NCBI RefSeq assembly: GCF_004001245.1
Contig: NZ_AP018724.1
Location: forward strand, 1,046,501 to 1,110,500
Direction: 5' to 3'
DNA from: Sulfurivermis fontis
Lineage (GTDB): Bacteria; Pseudomonadota; Gammaproteobacteria; Thiohalomonadales; Thiohalomonadaceae
DNA length: 64,000 bases
Part shown: positions 30,525 to 40,032 of the stretch, one piece after another
Position numbering within the stretch: position 1 is the first letter of the stretch
Layout: each line of letters begins with the position of its first letter
Made by a program: the position numbers and the translations under genes
Notes under the pieces: generated by a model
Seen by the model: the letters and a program-made list of their open reading frames with translations, nothing else
Databases searched by the model: none
What the model was told of the DNA's origin: nothing

Positions 30525-31804
30525 CGCCGCCGAACGACACCCCCGTCGTCCCCGATCGCAAGCGCGTAAAAGTGCGGCAATACGCCGCGCTGGCCGGGAT
30601 CGTCCTGGCGACCGTCGGCTTTGCAGGTTGGGCGCTTTGGACATCGTTCCAGCCTAAGGGCGAGGTGCGCCGGCCTGAGGAGAAACCGGTTACCCGCAAG
30701 ATTCAGACGCCTGGGCCGGCCGATCCGCGGGACGTGTGGATAGCCAAGTCCGAAGAGGATCTGCTCAAGCTGAAGCAGGAGCGCAAGGAACTGGAAGATA
30801 ACATGCGCAAGCTCCGCGAGGAGCTGGATTCGGTGAAGACGCAGCAAAAGACCGAAGCCGAGGCACAGAAGAAAGCCTCGCAGCTTCCTCCGCTTCCGCC
30901 GGCGCCGGCGTCAAGCGCAAACGCCAGCGTAAACACCGGTCCCGCGGCATTGCCGCCTCCGCCAGGGAGTGTCGGCACGAGGAACGTCCCGCCTGGCGCA
31001 GGCGGCGCGCAGAAGAAAGAAGCCGCCATTACTGAACTCGTGATCCCATTGCCGGAAACGCCCAAGGCCGCGGCTTCGCGCAATATCGACAACTACATTC
31101 CAGCAGGGTCGTTCGGGCGGGCGATTCTGCTCACGGGCCTCGACGCGCCCACCGGGGGCGCATCGCAGAATAACCCGGTGCCGTTCGTGGTGAAGCTCAA
31201 GGACCACGGACGCCTCCCTAATGGTTTCCGCTCCCGCGTGAAGGCCTGCCATGTCGTGCTCGCCGGATACGGCGACATATCGAGCGAGCGCGTGTATGCG
31301 CGTACCGAGACGCTCAGCTGCGTGCTCAAGGATGGACGTGTCCTCGAAACACCGCTCAAGGGATACGTCTCCGGGGAAGACGGAAAAACAGGCATGCGCG
31401 GGCGTCTTGTCTCCAAGCAGGGCGCGCTCATCGCCCGCTCGCTGCTGGCCGGTATCTTCGGTGGGATCGGGGAAGGTATCTCGACCAGCTATCAGACGGT
31501 CACCACGAGTGCCCTGGGGACTGTATCCACCGTCGATCCGAACAAGGTCCTGCAGCAGGGCGTTGCCGAGGGCTTCGGGACCGCCCTCGATCGCATCTCC
31601 AAGTGGTACCTGGAGCGCGCCGATGAGACCTATCCGGTGATCGAGGTCGACGCCGCCCGGGTCGGCGACATCGTGCTCACCCAGGGGGCGAGCATCGGCG
31701 AGGACGCCAACGCCGGCGGCGAGGGTCCGCGCCGCCCGCTGGTCACCGACGAGGAACTCAAGAAGGCAGCAACCCTGGAGAAGTACCCATGGCACCAAAA
31801 ATGA
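30521..31804 (+). CDS. traB: TraB, VirB10-like core-complex protein
   Basis: A 427-residue protein with a cytosolic start, one membrane helix (YAALAGIVLATVGFAGWALW), a coiled coil (EDLLKLKQERKELEDNMRKL, residues about 80-120), a Pro-rich linker and a C-terminal TrbI/VirB10 domain (IPAGSFGRAILLTGLDAPTG, FRSRVKACHVVLAGYGDISS). TraB spans the periplasm and links both membranes. It overlaps both neighbours by four bases. Confidence 0.92.
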   Translation: MTPPNDTPVVPDRKRVKVRQYAALAGIVLATVGFAGWALWTSFQPKGEVRRPEEKPVTRKIQTPGPADPRDVWIAKSEEDLLKLKQERKELEDNMRKLREELDSVKTQQKTEAEAQKKASQLPPLPPAPASSANASVNTGPAALPPPPGSVGTRNVPPGAGGAQKKEAAITELVIPLPETPKAAASRNIDNYIPAGSFGRAILLTGLDAPTGGASQNNPVPFVVKLKDHGRLPNGFRSRVKACHVVLAGYGDISSERVYARTETLSCVLKDGRVLETPLKGYVSGEDGKTGMRGRLVSKQGALIARSLLAGIFGGIGEGISTSYQTVTTSALGTVSTVDPNKVLQQGVAEGFGTALDRISKWYLERADETYPVIEVDAARVGDIVLTQGASIGEDANAGGEGPRRPLVTDEELKKAATLEKYPWHQK

Positions 31805-32742
31805 ACCTCCGGGCCAGCGCACTTGCGGGCCTGCTCCTGGTGTCCGCCCACGCGGCGGCAGGCGATCAGGCAAACGACAGCGATGGCGAAGTGTGGCGCA
31901 AGGCTCTGCCCGGCACAAAGCTGGATGAGATCCGTCCGGAGCCCCGGTTTCCTGGCGTGTACGAGATCGTCATGGGCGACAAGGTTGTCTATGGCGACGC
32001 GACCGGCCGATACCTCCTGTTCGGCCATATCTATGACGTCAAGACAAACGAGGATGTCACTCAGCAGCGCCTCGATGCGGTAAACGCCTCGGCGCGCATT
32101 CCCTGGGACACGCTACCTTTGCAGCTCGCCGTGCGCGAGACCCTTGCCCCGGCCGGCGCGCCGAAACTCGCAATTTTGTTCAGCACCAGCTGCGCGTGGT
32201 GCAAGAAGCTCTATGGCGACGTCAAGAGCGCCAGAGACAAGGACCGCAACATCACAAGGCAAGGGCTCGAATTCCAGGCCGACGTGCGCTTCATGATTCT
32301 GGCGCCGGAGGAGCCGGCGCCCAACCCGGGTTACCTGGCGTCCGCCGACTACGTTCAGCACCAGTTGGCAGATCACATCCTCTGCGGGGGCTCGCCCGAA
32401 CTGAATCTCCAGACCGCGATGATGGAGGACGGGTTCCTGGAGAAGTTCCGCACTGATCTTGTCAGCCTGAAGCACGTCCCCGGCGGTCTAATCCGCAAAG
32501 TCCGCCCCGGGACGTCACAACGCACGTCCATTCCCAAGGAAAGCGAGTGCGACAGCGCGCAGGCGCTGGCGGCCGTGCGGAACTTCGCCAAGGCGCACGG
32601 CCTGGCCAGCACCCCGACCCTGATCAGCGGCGACGGCCGCGTCCACCGCGGCTACCTTCCGCCCGAGAAGCTGCTGGCGTGGCTTAGCGCGGGAACGGGC
32701 GGACCCGCGACGAAGACGGCCGGGAGAGAGAAACAGCCATGA
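31801..32742 (+). CDS. dsbC: DsbC-like thiol-disulfide isomerase of the T4SS
   Basis: A 313-residue periplasmic thioredoxin-fold protein with a signal peptide (LRASALAGLLLVSAHAAA). The active site CAWCKKLYGD is clear, preceded by a DsbC-like N-terminal region (FPGVYEIVMGDKVVYGDATG) and followed by a cis-Pro loop (STPTLISGDGR). F-type systems of this kind use DsbC to fold the Cys-rich TraU, TraN and TrbC proteins. The ATG at 31801 overlaps the traB stop. Confidence 0.88.
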   Translation: MNLRASALAGLLLVSAHAAAGDQANDSDGEVWRKALPGTKLDEIRPEPRFPGVYEIVMGDKVVYGDATGRYLLFGHIYDVKTNEDVTQQRLDAVNASARIPWDTLPLQLAVRETLAPAGAPKLAILFSTSCAWCKKLYGDVKSARDKDRNITRQGLEFQADVRFMILAPEEPAPNPGYLASADYVQHQLADHILCGGSPELNLQTAMMEDGFLEKFRTDLVSLKHVPGGLIRKVRPGTSQRTSIPKESECDSAQALAAVRNFAKAHGLASTPTLISGDGRVHRGYLPPEKLLAWLSAGTGGPATKTAGREKQP

Positions 32743-33173
32743 GAAACATGCCGCTCCAGTTCCGGTTGTCCCTTCTCGTGCTGGCCGTCATCACGACCGG
32801 TTGTTCGTTGACACCCGAATACGGGTGCCGCGCGCCCGATGGCGTCACCTGCATGAGCGCCTCAGAGATCTACGATCGCGACGGCCGCGGCGAGGTGATT
32901 CGGCCGAAGGTCGAACGCGAGGACAAGAAAGATGGCGAGGAAATCCCATTGCCGCCCGCTCCGCGACGGTTTTCCGGGCCCACCTCTGTCCAGCCGGGCG
33001 ATCCGATCTTCCGTGAGCCCCACCGGCTGAGGGTTTGGCTGGTGGATTGGGAGGATATGAGCGGCGTGTATCACCCCAACCACTATCTCTACCTGCGGGT
33101 CGATGACGGCGAATGGCTGTTGCCGGCGATGCGCGAACGCCTGCTGGAGAACCCCGATGGCGATGCCGAGTAA
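32739..33173 (+). CDS. traV: TraV, outer-membrane lipoprotein
   Basis: A 144-residue lipoprotein with a lipobox VITTGC and the TraV-specific cysteines in GCRAPDGVTCMSASEIYD. TraV is the VirB7-like lipoprotein that forms the outer ring of the core complex with TraK. The C-terminal half has a WLVDWEDMSGVYHPNHY segment. It overlaps dsbC and traC. Confidence 0.85.
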   Translation: MRNMPLQFRLSLLVLAVITTGCSLTPEYGCRAPDGVTCMSASEIYDRDGRGEVIRPKVEREDKKDGEEIPLPPAPRRFSGPTSVQPGDPIFREPHRLRVWLVDWEDMSGVYHPNHYLYLRVDDGEWLLPAMRERLLENPDGDAE

Positions 33174-35730
33174 TCCGCTCGCCAGGCTGCGGGACCTGGT
33201 GCACGCCGCCCTGAACGACGGCGCCCATCCGATCCAGGACGTCCAGGACGAGAAACTTCCGCCATCGCAGCACCGTATCCGCGAGTTCTTTGACACGCAC
33301 CGCCTCGCGGACCTGCTGCCATTCGAGTCTTACGACCCTGACTCAGGGCTGTTCTATAACGACGACTCGTTTGGCTTCGTGTACGAGCTGAATGCTGTTA
33401 CCGGCGCCGACGAAAGCGCCGCCCGCATTCTTGCAGGCATATTCACGCAGGGCCTGCCAGACAAGATCAGCTTCCAGTTCACGCTATGGGCATCGCCGAC
33501 TGTGATGCCGCGGCTCACCCACTGGGCGCGGGCCCGGCGCCCTGACGGCGATCTGGACGGAGTGGCCGCGGACGGAACAGGGCGCGACGACCAACGCAGC
33601 CACAGCATATTCCGCTCACTGGCGCGGCGCCGCGTCGGATATCTCGCCGGCGGCGCCCACACCTCCCTTCTGTCCACCCAGCCGATGCTGGTGCGCGACT
33701 ACCGGCTGATCGTATCCGTCATCCTGCCCAAGCCGCTCCCGTCACGGCAGGTCTACGTCGAGCGCCAAGCGCAGCAGCTGCGCAAAGCGCTCCTGGGCAG
33801 CTTCAGCAGCGCCGGCCTTCACGGCGATTTTCTTGACGCCGACGGATTCGTCGATCTTATCGACGACATCCTCAACCCGAGAGGCGGTACCGGAGAAGAG
33901 AAGCGCGAGCGTCACCGCTGGGATGAACTGTCGCTCATCCGCAACCAAGTGGTCCGTCAGGACACGTCCCTGCTCATCGGCCGCGACGGCATGATGCTCA
34001 ACCATACCGACGTGCGCTGTTTCAGCGTGCGGACATACCCGTCGGCATGGGCGCTGTGGGGCATGAGCGAGCTGGTGGGCGATTTCTTTCAGGACGCCCT
34101 GCGCATCCCGTGCCCATTCCTGTTCACGGTTAACATCCATATCCCCGACCAGGTGGCGGCGAAGAACGTCACCAAGATCAAAGCAGCCCGCGCAACCCAG
34201 GCGTCTGAATCGCCCATGGGACGTTTCGTGCCGGTATGGCGCGACAAGAAGAGCGAGTGGGATTTCGTCAACAAGAAGGTTGAGGAAGGGCATACCCTCT
34301 GCCGTGTGAATCACCAGTTGGTGCTGTTTGCCGCACCGGGCGAAGGCGATACCGCCGCCAACGCGGTGAAGAGCCTGTTCAAATCCAAGGGCTGGGACCT
34401 CATTCTGGATCGTTTTATCCAGGTCCACACCCTGCTCTCATCGCTGCCCTTCACTTTGTCGCCGACTCTGGTGAAGGAAATGGAGAAGCTCGGCCGCCTG
34501 CGCACCATGCTGACCTGGAGTGCAGCCAACCTGCTGCCGGTCATCGGTGAATGGAAGGGCGGCGGCTCGCCGGTGCTGATGCTGGTCGGGCGCCGCGGCC
34601 AGCTGTTCTACACCGACCCCTACGACAACGACAAAGGCAATTACAACGTCGCTGTGGCGGCGGCATCAGGTGCCGGCAAGAGCTTCTTCGTGCAGGAGAT
34701 GGCCTTGGCGATCCGCGGCATGGGCGGTCGCGCCTGGATCATTGATGTCGGCCGCTCCTATATGCGTCTGGCCAACATCATCGGCGGCATGTACCTGGAG
34801 TTTGGCCCCGACTCCAATTTGAACCTCAATCCGTTCACCCATATTGAGGACTGGGCAGACGAAGGCCTGCCGATGCTCAAACCGCTGCTGTCACAGATGG
34901 CCTCGCCTTCTGCGCCGGTCGGCGACATCCAGGCCTCGTTCATCGAACAGGCACTGAATCACGCATGGGCGCAGTACAAAAACAGCGCCACGATCACGCC
35001 CGTTGCGCAGTTCCTGCTGAATCATCCGGACCCCCGCGCCCAGGACCTGGGGGTCCAACTCTATCCCTACACGAAGGACGGCATGTACGCCAGGTTCTTC
35101 GAGGGCCCGTCAACCATCCGGTTCGACAATCCATTCGTGGTGCTCGAGCTGGGCGAGCTGAACAACAAGCCGGACCTGCAATCCGTGGTGGTGCTGATCC
35201 TGATGATGCAAATCGCCCAGGCTATGTACCTGGGAGATCGGGGCATACGCAAGATGTGCATCATCGACGAGGCATGGCGACTGATGTCCGGCGGCCACGC
35301 CGGCAAGTTTATCGAAGAAGGTTATCGCGTCGCCAGAAAACATGGTGGCAACTTCGTGACGATCACGCAGGGCATCGACGACTACTACAAGTCCGAAACC
35401 GCCAAAGCGGCTCTGCAGAACGCCGACTGGGTGTATCTGCTGCGTCAGAAACCGGAATCAATCCAGCAACTCGCGAAGAGCGATCGCCTGGTGATGAACG
35501 ACTTTATGAACCGCGCGCTCAAGTCGGTGGACACCAAGCAGGGGCAGTATTCGGAGCTGATGGTGTATGGCCCGAGCGGGTGGACCATCGGCCGCCTGGT
35601 CGTCGATCCATTCTCGGAAAAGCTCTACTCGACCAAGGCCGAGGAATACGAAGCCATTGAACGCATGCTGGCTCAGGGCCTCACGCTTGAGCAGGCCATC
35701 GAAGAACTGGTGAAAAGGAGCCGCAGGTAA
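33157..35730 (+). CDS. traC: TraC, VirB4-like ATPase
   Basis: An 857-residue F-type TraC. The N-terminal domain has LLPFESYDPDSGLFYNDD and GFVYELNAVTGADES. The ATPase domain has Walker A AAASGAGKSFFVQEMA, Walker B RKMCIIDEAWRLM and a FVTITQGIDDYY motif. It powers pilus assembly and substrate transfer from the cytosolic face of the inner membrane. The ATG at 33157 fits the ribosome-binding site TGGAGA; a second ATG at 33163 is possible. Confidence 0.95.
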   Translation: MAMPSNPLARLRDLVHAALNDGAHPIQDVQDEKLPPSQHRIREFFDTHRLADLLPFESYDPDSGLFYNDDSFGFVYELNAVTGADESAARILAGIFTQGLPDKISFQFTLWASPTVMPRLTHWARARRPDGDLDGVAADGTGRDDQRSHSIFRSLARRRVGYLAGGAHTSLLSTQPMLVRDYRLIVSVILPKPLPSRQVYVERQAQQLRKALLGSFSSAGLHGDFLDADGFVDLIDDILNPRGGTGEEKRERHRWDELSLIRNQVVRQDTSLLIGRDGMMLNHTDVRCFSVRTYPSAWALWGMSELVGDFFQDALRIPCPFLFTVNIHIPDQVAAKNVTKIKAARATQASESPMGRFVPVWRDKKSEWDFVNKKVEEGHTLCRVNHQLVLFAAPGEGDTAANAVKSLFKSKGWDLILDRFIQVHTLLSSLPFTLSPTLVKEMEKLGRLRTMLTWSAANLLPVIGEWKGGGSPVLMLVGRRGQLFYTDPYDNDKGNYNVAVAAASGAGKSFFVQEMALAIRGMGGRAWIIDVGRSYMRLANIIGGMYLEFGPDSNLNLNPFTHIEDWADEGLPMLKPLLSQMASPSAPVGDIQASFIEQALNHAWAQYKNSATITPVAQFLLNHPDPRAQDLGVQLYPYTKDGMYARFFEGPSTIRFDNPFVVLELGELNNKPDLQSVVVLILMMQIAQAMYLGDRGIRKMCIIDEAWRLMSGGHAGKFIEEGYRVARKHGGNFVTITQGIDDYYKSETAKAALQNADWVYLLRQKPESIQQLAKSDRLVMNDFMNRALKSVDTKQGQYSELMVYGPSGWTIGRLVVDPFSEKLYSTKAEEYEAIERMLAQGLTLEQAIEELVKRSRR

Positions 35731-36090
35731 ATGGCTGAGGCAATCGGGGCGGAGAGGACGATGATCAGGAATGCGCTGTTTGCCATGGGCTTCGGTGCCC
35801 TCGGCGCCGTGGCCATCCAGGGTGTGGTGTGGTGGGCCATTCCGCAGCCCCCGCGATTCGCCCAGGTGGACCTCGTGGCCATCATGGAGACTGAGATTAA
35901 GGGAATGGCCCGCGGCAAGATTGGCGGTCAGCAAATCGACCCGCAGGCCCGCGCCATTCGCATTCAGGACGCGGTGGCGGCTGTCGCCGCTGAATCCGGC
36001 CGCACCATCCTCGCACGCCAGGCGCTTATCGCAGGACCGATGGATGACGTGCCCGACCTTACTGAAGAAGTTAAGGGAAAGCTGCGCTGA
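35731..36090 (+). CDS. trbI: TrbI-like inner-membrane protein
   Basis: A 119-residue protein with one membrane helix (MGFGALGAVAIQGVVWW) and a periplasmic tail ending ALIAGPMDDVPDLTEEVKGKLR, which resembles the conserved C-terminus of F-type TrbI. In F, TrbI affects pilus extension and retraction. It begins immediately after traC and overlaps the S26 peptidase by one base. Confidence 0.72.
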   Translation: MAEAIGAERTMIRNALFAMGFGALGAVAIQGVVWWAIPQPPRFAQVDLVAIMETEIKGMARGKIGGQQIDPQARAIRIQDAVAAVAAESGRTILARQALIAGPMDDVPDLTEEVKGKLR

Positions 36091-36626
36091 TGCCCGCCGC
36101 CGGCCACACACTGCCCATCTGGCGCCGCCCGTGGCGGGAGCAGCTCCGGCTCTCCGCGCCATGGCTGGTTCCCGCTACCGTGGCAATGGCGCTGGCATTC
36201 CTGGTTGCCGATAATTACGTCGCCATAGGTCCCAACCGGACCGGCAGCTTGTCGATCAAGGATGCTCCGATCATTGTTGTCATTAAGGACCGCGCAATTC
36301 CCGGGCGCGGTGAACTGGTGGCATTCACCCCCGATCATGCGCGCTATTACCAGGGTTACCGCTACTGGGTAAAACGCGTGGTTGGTCTTCCGGGTGATGT
36401 CGTGACGTATGCGGGCGATACCTTCTACGTCAATGGCAAACCTGTAGCCACCACCAAGCCGCACGCGAAAGACGGCCGCCCCCTCACGCCTGGCCCAACC
36501 GGTGCCCTGCCGGAATGCCGGTTCTTCGTCGCAACAGATCATCCCGATGGCTACGACAGCCGCTACAGCGACATCGGCTGGGTGAGCTGTGAGCAGATAG
36601 TGGGGAGAGCCTATGCGCTCCCGTAA
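36090..36626 (+). CDS. S26-family signal peptidase (TraF/TrhF-type)
   Basis: A 178-residue protein with an N-terminal membrane helix (WLVPATVAMALAFLVADNYV) and an S26 protease domain: YWVKRVVGLPGDVVTY contains the catalytic Lys region, and ALPECRFFVATDHPDGYDSRY the conserved C-terminal loop. The serine motif is not the canonical SMxP; the candidate Ser lies in RTGSLSIKD. In related systems such peptidases process or cyclise the pilin. It overlaps traW by 14 bases. Confidence 0.78.
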   Translation: MPAAGHTLPIWRRPWREQLRLSAPWLVPATVAMALAFLVADNYVAIGPNRTGSLSIKDAPIIVVIKDRAIPGRGELVAFTPDHARYYQGYRYWVKRVVGLPGDVVTYAGDTFYVNGKPVATTKPHAKDGRPLTPGPTGALPECRFFVATDHPDGYDSRYSDIGWVSCEQIVGRAYALP

Positions 36627-37227
36627 TCTCTGCGCGCTGTTCGTCATCCTGCTTGTAAGCGGCGCCCATGCCGCGCCCGAAGTGATCGGTACTGTCCATC
36701 CTGTCACCGAGCCGGACATGGTGGCATGGTTTAAAGAACGCGCCGCGGCGGAGTTCACGCCAGAAAGGATCGCCAGGTTGCAGGCGGAACAGCGCGAGGC
36801 GACCCGCAAGTACGCAGAACACCCGCCCGGGGCCAGCGTGCCGCGCACAACCGTGCCGGCGACCCACTGGTTCGATCCCTCGATCGCCATCCCTTACGAC
36901 CTGCGCGACCACGAGGGGCGCCTCATCCATCCCGCCGGCACTGTCATCAACCCGCTGGAGTGGCGGCCGTTGACGCGCCGACTCCTCTTCTTCGACGCGG
37001 ACGACAAGGATCAGGTCCGGTGGGCGGAGGCGATCGCCACCAAAGACGAATGGCGCGTGAAACCGATCATCGTTGCGGGCGCGCCGTTGGACATCGGGCG
37101 GAAGTGGCAGCGCGAGGTGTCGTTCGATCAGCGCGGCCTGCTCGTGGAAAAGCTCGGCATCAAACAGGTCCCGGCGATTGTCCGCCAGGATGGAAACCGG
37201 CTGCGCATCGACGAGGTGCTGCCGTGA
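36613..37227 (+). CDS. traW: TraW, pilus-assembly protein
   Basis: A 204-residue secreted protein (signal peptide LCALFVILLVSGAHA) matching TraW: VIGTVHPVTEPDMVAWF at the mature N-terminus and LLFFDADDKDQVRWAEA in the second half, with KLGIKQVPAIVRQDGNRL closing the domain. TraW works with TraU and TrbC in the periplasm during pilus assembly. The gene overlaps the peptidase and traU. Confidence 0.88.
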   Translation: MRSRNLCALFVILLVSGAHAAPEVIGTVHPVTEPDMVAWFKERAAAEFTPERIARLQAEQREATRKYAEHPPGASVPRTTVPATHWFDPSIAIPYDLRDHEGRLIHPAGTVINPLEWRPLTRRLLFFDADDKDQVRWAEAIATKDEWRVKPIIVAGAPLDIGRKWQREVSFDQRGLLVEKLGIKQVPAIVRQDGNRLRIDEVLP

Positions 37228-38189
37228 TGCGCAGGATGATTCAAATATGGCTGGCGGGAGCTGCGCTCATGCTGACGTTTGCCGCGCCGGCGCGGGCAGA
37301 GCCATGCGAGGGACGTTTCCTCAACCCCATCACCGATATCTGCTGGGAGTGTGTTCTGCCGGTGATGATCGATGCGCCGGGCGTATGCATCTGCCCTGCG
37401 CCGTTTCCACAGTTCGTGCGGTTCGGCATCGTGTTCAGCTTCTGGGAGCCGGTGTGGCTGGTCGACATCACTCGCGAGCCCTTCTGCTTCACTAACCTCG
37501 ATATGGAGATTGATCCCGGGTTCGACGCGCCCACGGGACGCCCGCGGAACAGCGTGGGCAATCGTGACAAGAGTGCGTTCTACCAGGCGCACATCTACGA
37601 AAACTTCTTCTGGTCGGCATCCTTCGGTTCGATGATCGACACCGCCTGCAAGCTGCTCTACTCGGGCGGGCCTAACTACTCCGTGGAATGGATCACCGAG
37701 TTCGATCCGCTGTGGGCTGACGACGAGCTGGCCTTCATCATGGGTGCCGAGGCGGCGCTTTTCGCCAATCCCATCGCCCAGGCAGCCTGCGCGGCCGATT
37801 GCGTTGCCGCGACCGCAAGCTCGCCCCTGGATGCGCTGTTCTGGTGCGCGGGCTGTCAAGGTTCCGTGTACCCGATGGGCGGCAATACCGCCGAGCAGAC
37901 CGGTGGCGTGATGGCATCAAACCTACTTGCCGAGCGCCTGGTCGCCAAAATGCACCGTCAGCTGCTGGCCTGGGATACCACTGGCTGGGAATGCGGGAGC
38001 GCCCCGATGCCCATCATCAAGAAAAGCCAGTATCGGACCCAGATCACCTATCCGATTCCACGCACGTCGAGCTGCCCGGCCTATGGCGCCACGGAAGTGC
38101 CCACGGCAATCGGGCAGGAGTTCCCCTATGCCGGAGAGGACTTCGGCTATCTGATTTGGAGGAAGCGCCGATGCTGCGTCAGCAACTGA
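37227..38189 (+). CDS. traU: TraU, pilus-assembly protein
   Basis: A 320-residue secreted Cys-rich protein (signal peptide LAGAALMLTFAAPARA). Conserved features include CEGRFLNPITDICWECVLPV, GVCICPAPF and NYSVEWITEFDPLWADDELA. TraU is required for DNA transfer and pilus assembly and needs disulfide isomerases, which this operon supplies. The ATG at 37227 overlaps the traW stop. Confidence 0.92.
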   Translation: MRRMIQIWLAGAALMLTFAAPARAEPCEGRFLNPITDICWECVLPVMIDAPGVCICPAPFPQFVRFGIVFSFWEPVWLVDITREPFCFTNLDMEIDPGFDAPTGRPRNSVGNRDKSAFYQAHIYENFFWSASFGSMIDTACKLLYSGGPNYSVEWITEFDPLWADDELAFIMGAEAALFANPIAQAACAADCVAATASSPLDALFWCAGCQGSVYPMGGNTAEQTGGVMASNLLAERLVAKMHRQLLAWDTTGWECGSAPMPIIKKSQYRTQITYPIPRTSSCPAYGATEVPTAIGQEFPYAGEDFGYLIWRKRRCCVSN

Positions 38190-38920
38190 TCCTTGCGGTC
38201 GCACTCTACGCCGCATCCGCCGCCTTCGCGGCCGGGGAAGGTTCGCACGCCAGCGACCTGGAGAAGGCGCAGGCGGACGTCGCCGGCAGCCGGGGCGCAG
38301 CCGCTCAGGCTGTCGGCGACGCCACGGCCTTGATGAACGATGGCGAATCGGTCAGGAAGGAAATGCGTCAGGTCATAAACGTGCGGCCGGAATCCCTCGG
38401 CTCCATCGACGGGGTCAGACCGGCGGCGCCTGATATCGACCTTGATGCGCTCATGGCGCGGTACAGCAACATGGGCGCCGCACCTCCACTTTCTCGCACC
38501 GACGAGCAGCTGCTGGTGTTCATTTCGGCGTCGGTGCCCAAGGAGTCCCTGCGCCGATTGGCACGGCAGGCGGCCGACGCCGGCGCGCCGCTCGTGTTGC
38601 GTGGCGTCGTAGGTGGGGATTTTCCTGCGACCGCGGAATTCATGCGCGACATCCTCGGCGAACAGGAGCCGCGGGCCCGCGCAATGATCGATCCGACCCT
38701 GTTTGCCCGATTCGATGTGCAGCAGGTGCCCGCTGTGGTGCTGGTTCCGGCAGGCGCGTGCGTGGCGGGTGTCCGGGCCTGTCCGGAGGCCACGCCTGCC
38801 CACGTTCATGTCGCCGGCGACGTAACGCTCGATTACGCCCTCGACTACATCGCTCGCACTCACCCCGATTCAAGGCCTGTGGCCCATGCGCTGCTCGCCC
38901 GTGTGGGAGGCACTCCATGA
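38171..38920 (+). CDS. trbC: TrbC, F-type pilus-assembly protein
   Basis: A 249-residue secreted protein with a signal peptide (LILAVALYAASAAFA) and the TrbC_Ftype domain, a thioredoxin-like fold without CxxC: LLVFISASVPKESLRRLARQ, GAPLVLRGVVGGDF and VQQVPAVVLVPAGAC. It acts with TraW. The gene overlaps traU by 19 bases and traN by four. Confidence 0.88.
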   Translation: MLRQQLILAVALYAASAAFAAGEGSHASDLEKAQADVAGSRGAAAQAVGDATALMNDGESVRKEMRQVINVRPESLGSIDGVRPAAPDIDLDALMARYSNMGAAPPLSRTDEQLLVFISASVPKESLRRLARQAADAGAPLVLRGVVGGDFPATAEFMRDILGEQEPRARAMIDPTLFARFDVQQVPAVVLVPAGACVAGVRACPEATPAHVHVAGDVTLDYALDYIARTHPDSRPVAHALLARVGGTP

Positions 38921-40032
38921 CGACCCGTCAAAGACAACTGGCGCGACCCTGGGGGTCGGTTTGCTGCTTGCTGGCTGCGCTGTGCCTTTCTCCGATCGCG
39001 GCATTGGCTGAGACCTTCGGAGGCGCCATCGAGGATGGCAAGGCCTACGGCGCGGCCGTCAATTCAGACATGCCCAACGCCTCCACGCTGCCGCCAGAGT
39101 CGGTTCCCGGCTACCAGACCTCGGCGCCCCCGGAGGCGGACTATTACGGCAACCCTTCCGCCATCGGTGACGCGGCAAACCAGGCTGCCGCAGAAAACCC
39201 GGCAGCCCAGGCGGTGACGGAGGGCTTTGTCTCGCGGCCGATGTTCACCATCGACCAGTCCACCGATCCGATGTTCCAGCGCATGGGGCAGGTGGAAGCA
39301 AACGCCGCATCTATCGCCGGGGCTATGCAGGGGGAGTACTCCTCATGCCAGCCAGTCGTCCTCGAGACGCCGTACCCGCCGACGAGGGAGGCGTGCTACG
39401 AAAACCGTCTGACCGAAAACCAGACGTGTTCGCGCAAGCTGGTGGTGGCGTGCGACCCGGAAACCGATGGCTGTGACGCCGGCGGCATCGTTCCGGGAAG
39501 CTGGGCCGGCGACATGAAGGTAGCCCTCATGCCCGGAAGCAACGGCGACTTCATCCTCCAGTTCGGCACCATCGCCGACAACTACTGGGGCGGCTACGGC
39601 GCGGTTTATGACCGCACACTCAACTTCGAGATCACGGACGCCAATCTCATCAACAAGTTTATCCTCACGCGTGCCGCGTTCGACGATTGGCTGCTCATCA
39701 AAATCAACGACACCACCGTATACGTCGGCCCGTATGGCGGCGACCGGCTTGAGGTCGTGACCTCTGAGGGAGGCTGGTTCCAAATCAAGCAGGTCCGGTA
39801 CTGTGCGACCTGCTACGGCTCGCCCGAGCTCGGTACAAGCTGGAATTTCGCCCTTAATGTCGATCTCAAGCCTTTCCTGAGGGAGGGTCCTAACACCATT
39901 TTCATGCGCACGGTCGTCGCCGGCGGCGGCGAGGGCGCCATTCAGATCACGACGCGACAGAAGTGTCCTCGCAACTGCCATGACACATGGGACGACAGCC
40001 AGTGCTCGACACTGCAAGCGAGGTCCCAATAA
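38917..40032 (+). CDS. traN: TraN N-terminal-type protein (first of a split pair)
   Basis: A 371-residue secreted protein (signal ending PIAALA) that corresponds to the N-terminal and middle part of TraN, the outer-membrane adhesin that stabilises mating pairs. Conserved cysteines occur in TREACYENRLTENQTC, VACDPETDGC and RYCATCYGS. It stops after a CPRNCHDTWDDSQC tail, while F TraN continues for about 200 more residues. The rest seems to be encoded by the next gene. Confidence 0.8.
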   Translation: MTTRQRQLARPWGSVCCLLAALCLSPIAALAETFGGAIEDGKAYGAAVNSDMPNASTLPPESVPGYQTSAPPEADYYGNPSAIGDAANQAAAENPAAQAVTEGFVSRPMFTIDQSTDPMFQRMGQVEANAASIAGAMQGEYSSCQPVVLETPYPPTREACYENRLTENQTCSRKLVVACDPETDGCDAGGIVPGSWAGDMKVALMPGSNGDFILQFGTIADNYWGGYGAVYDRTLNFEITDANLINKFILTRAAFDDWLLIKINDTTVYVGPYGGDRLEVVTSEGGWFQIKQVRYCATCYGSPELGTSWNFALNVDLKPFLREGPNTIFMRTVVAGGGEGAIQITTRQKCPRNCHDTWDDSQCSTLQARSQ

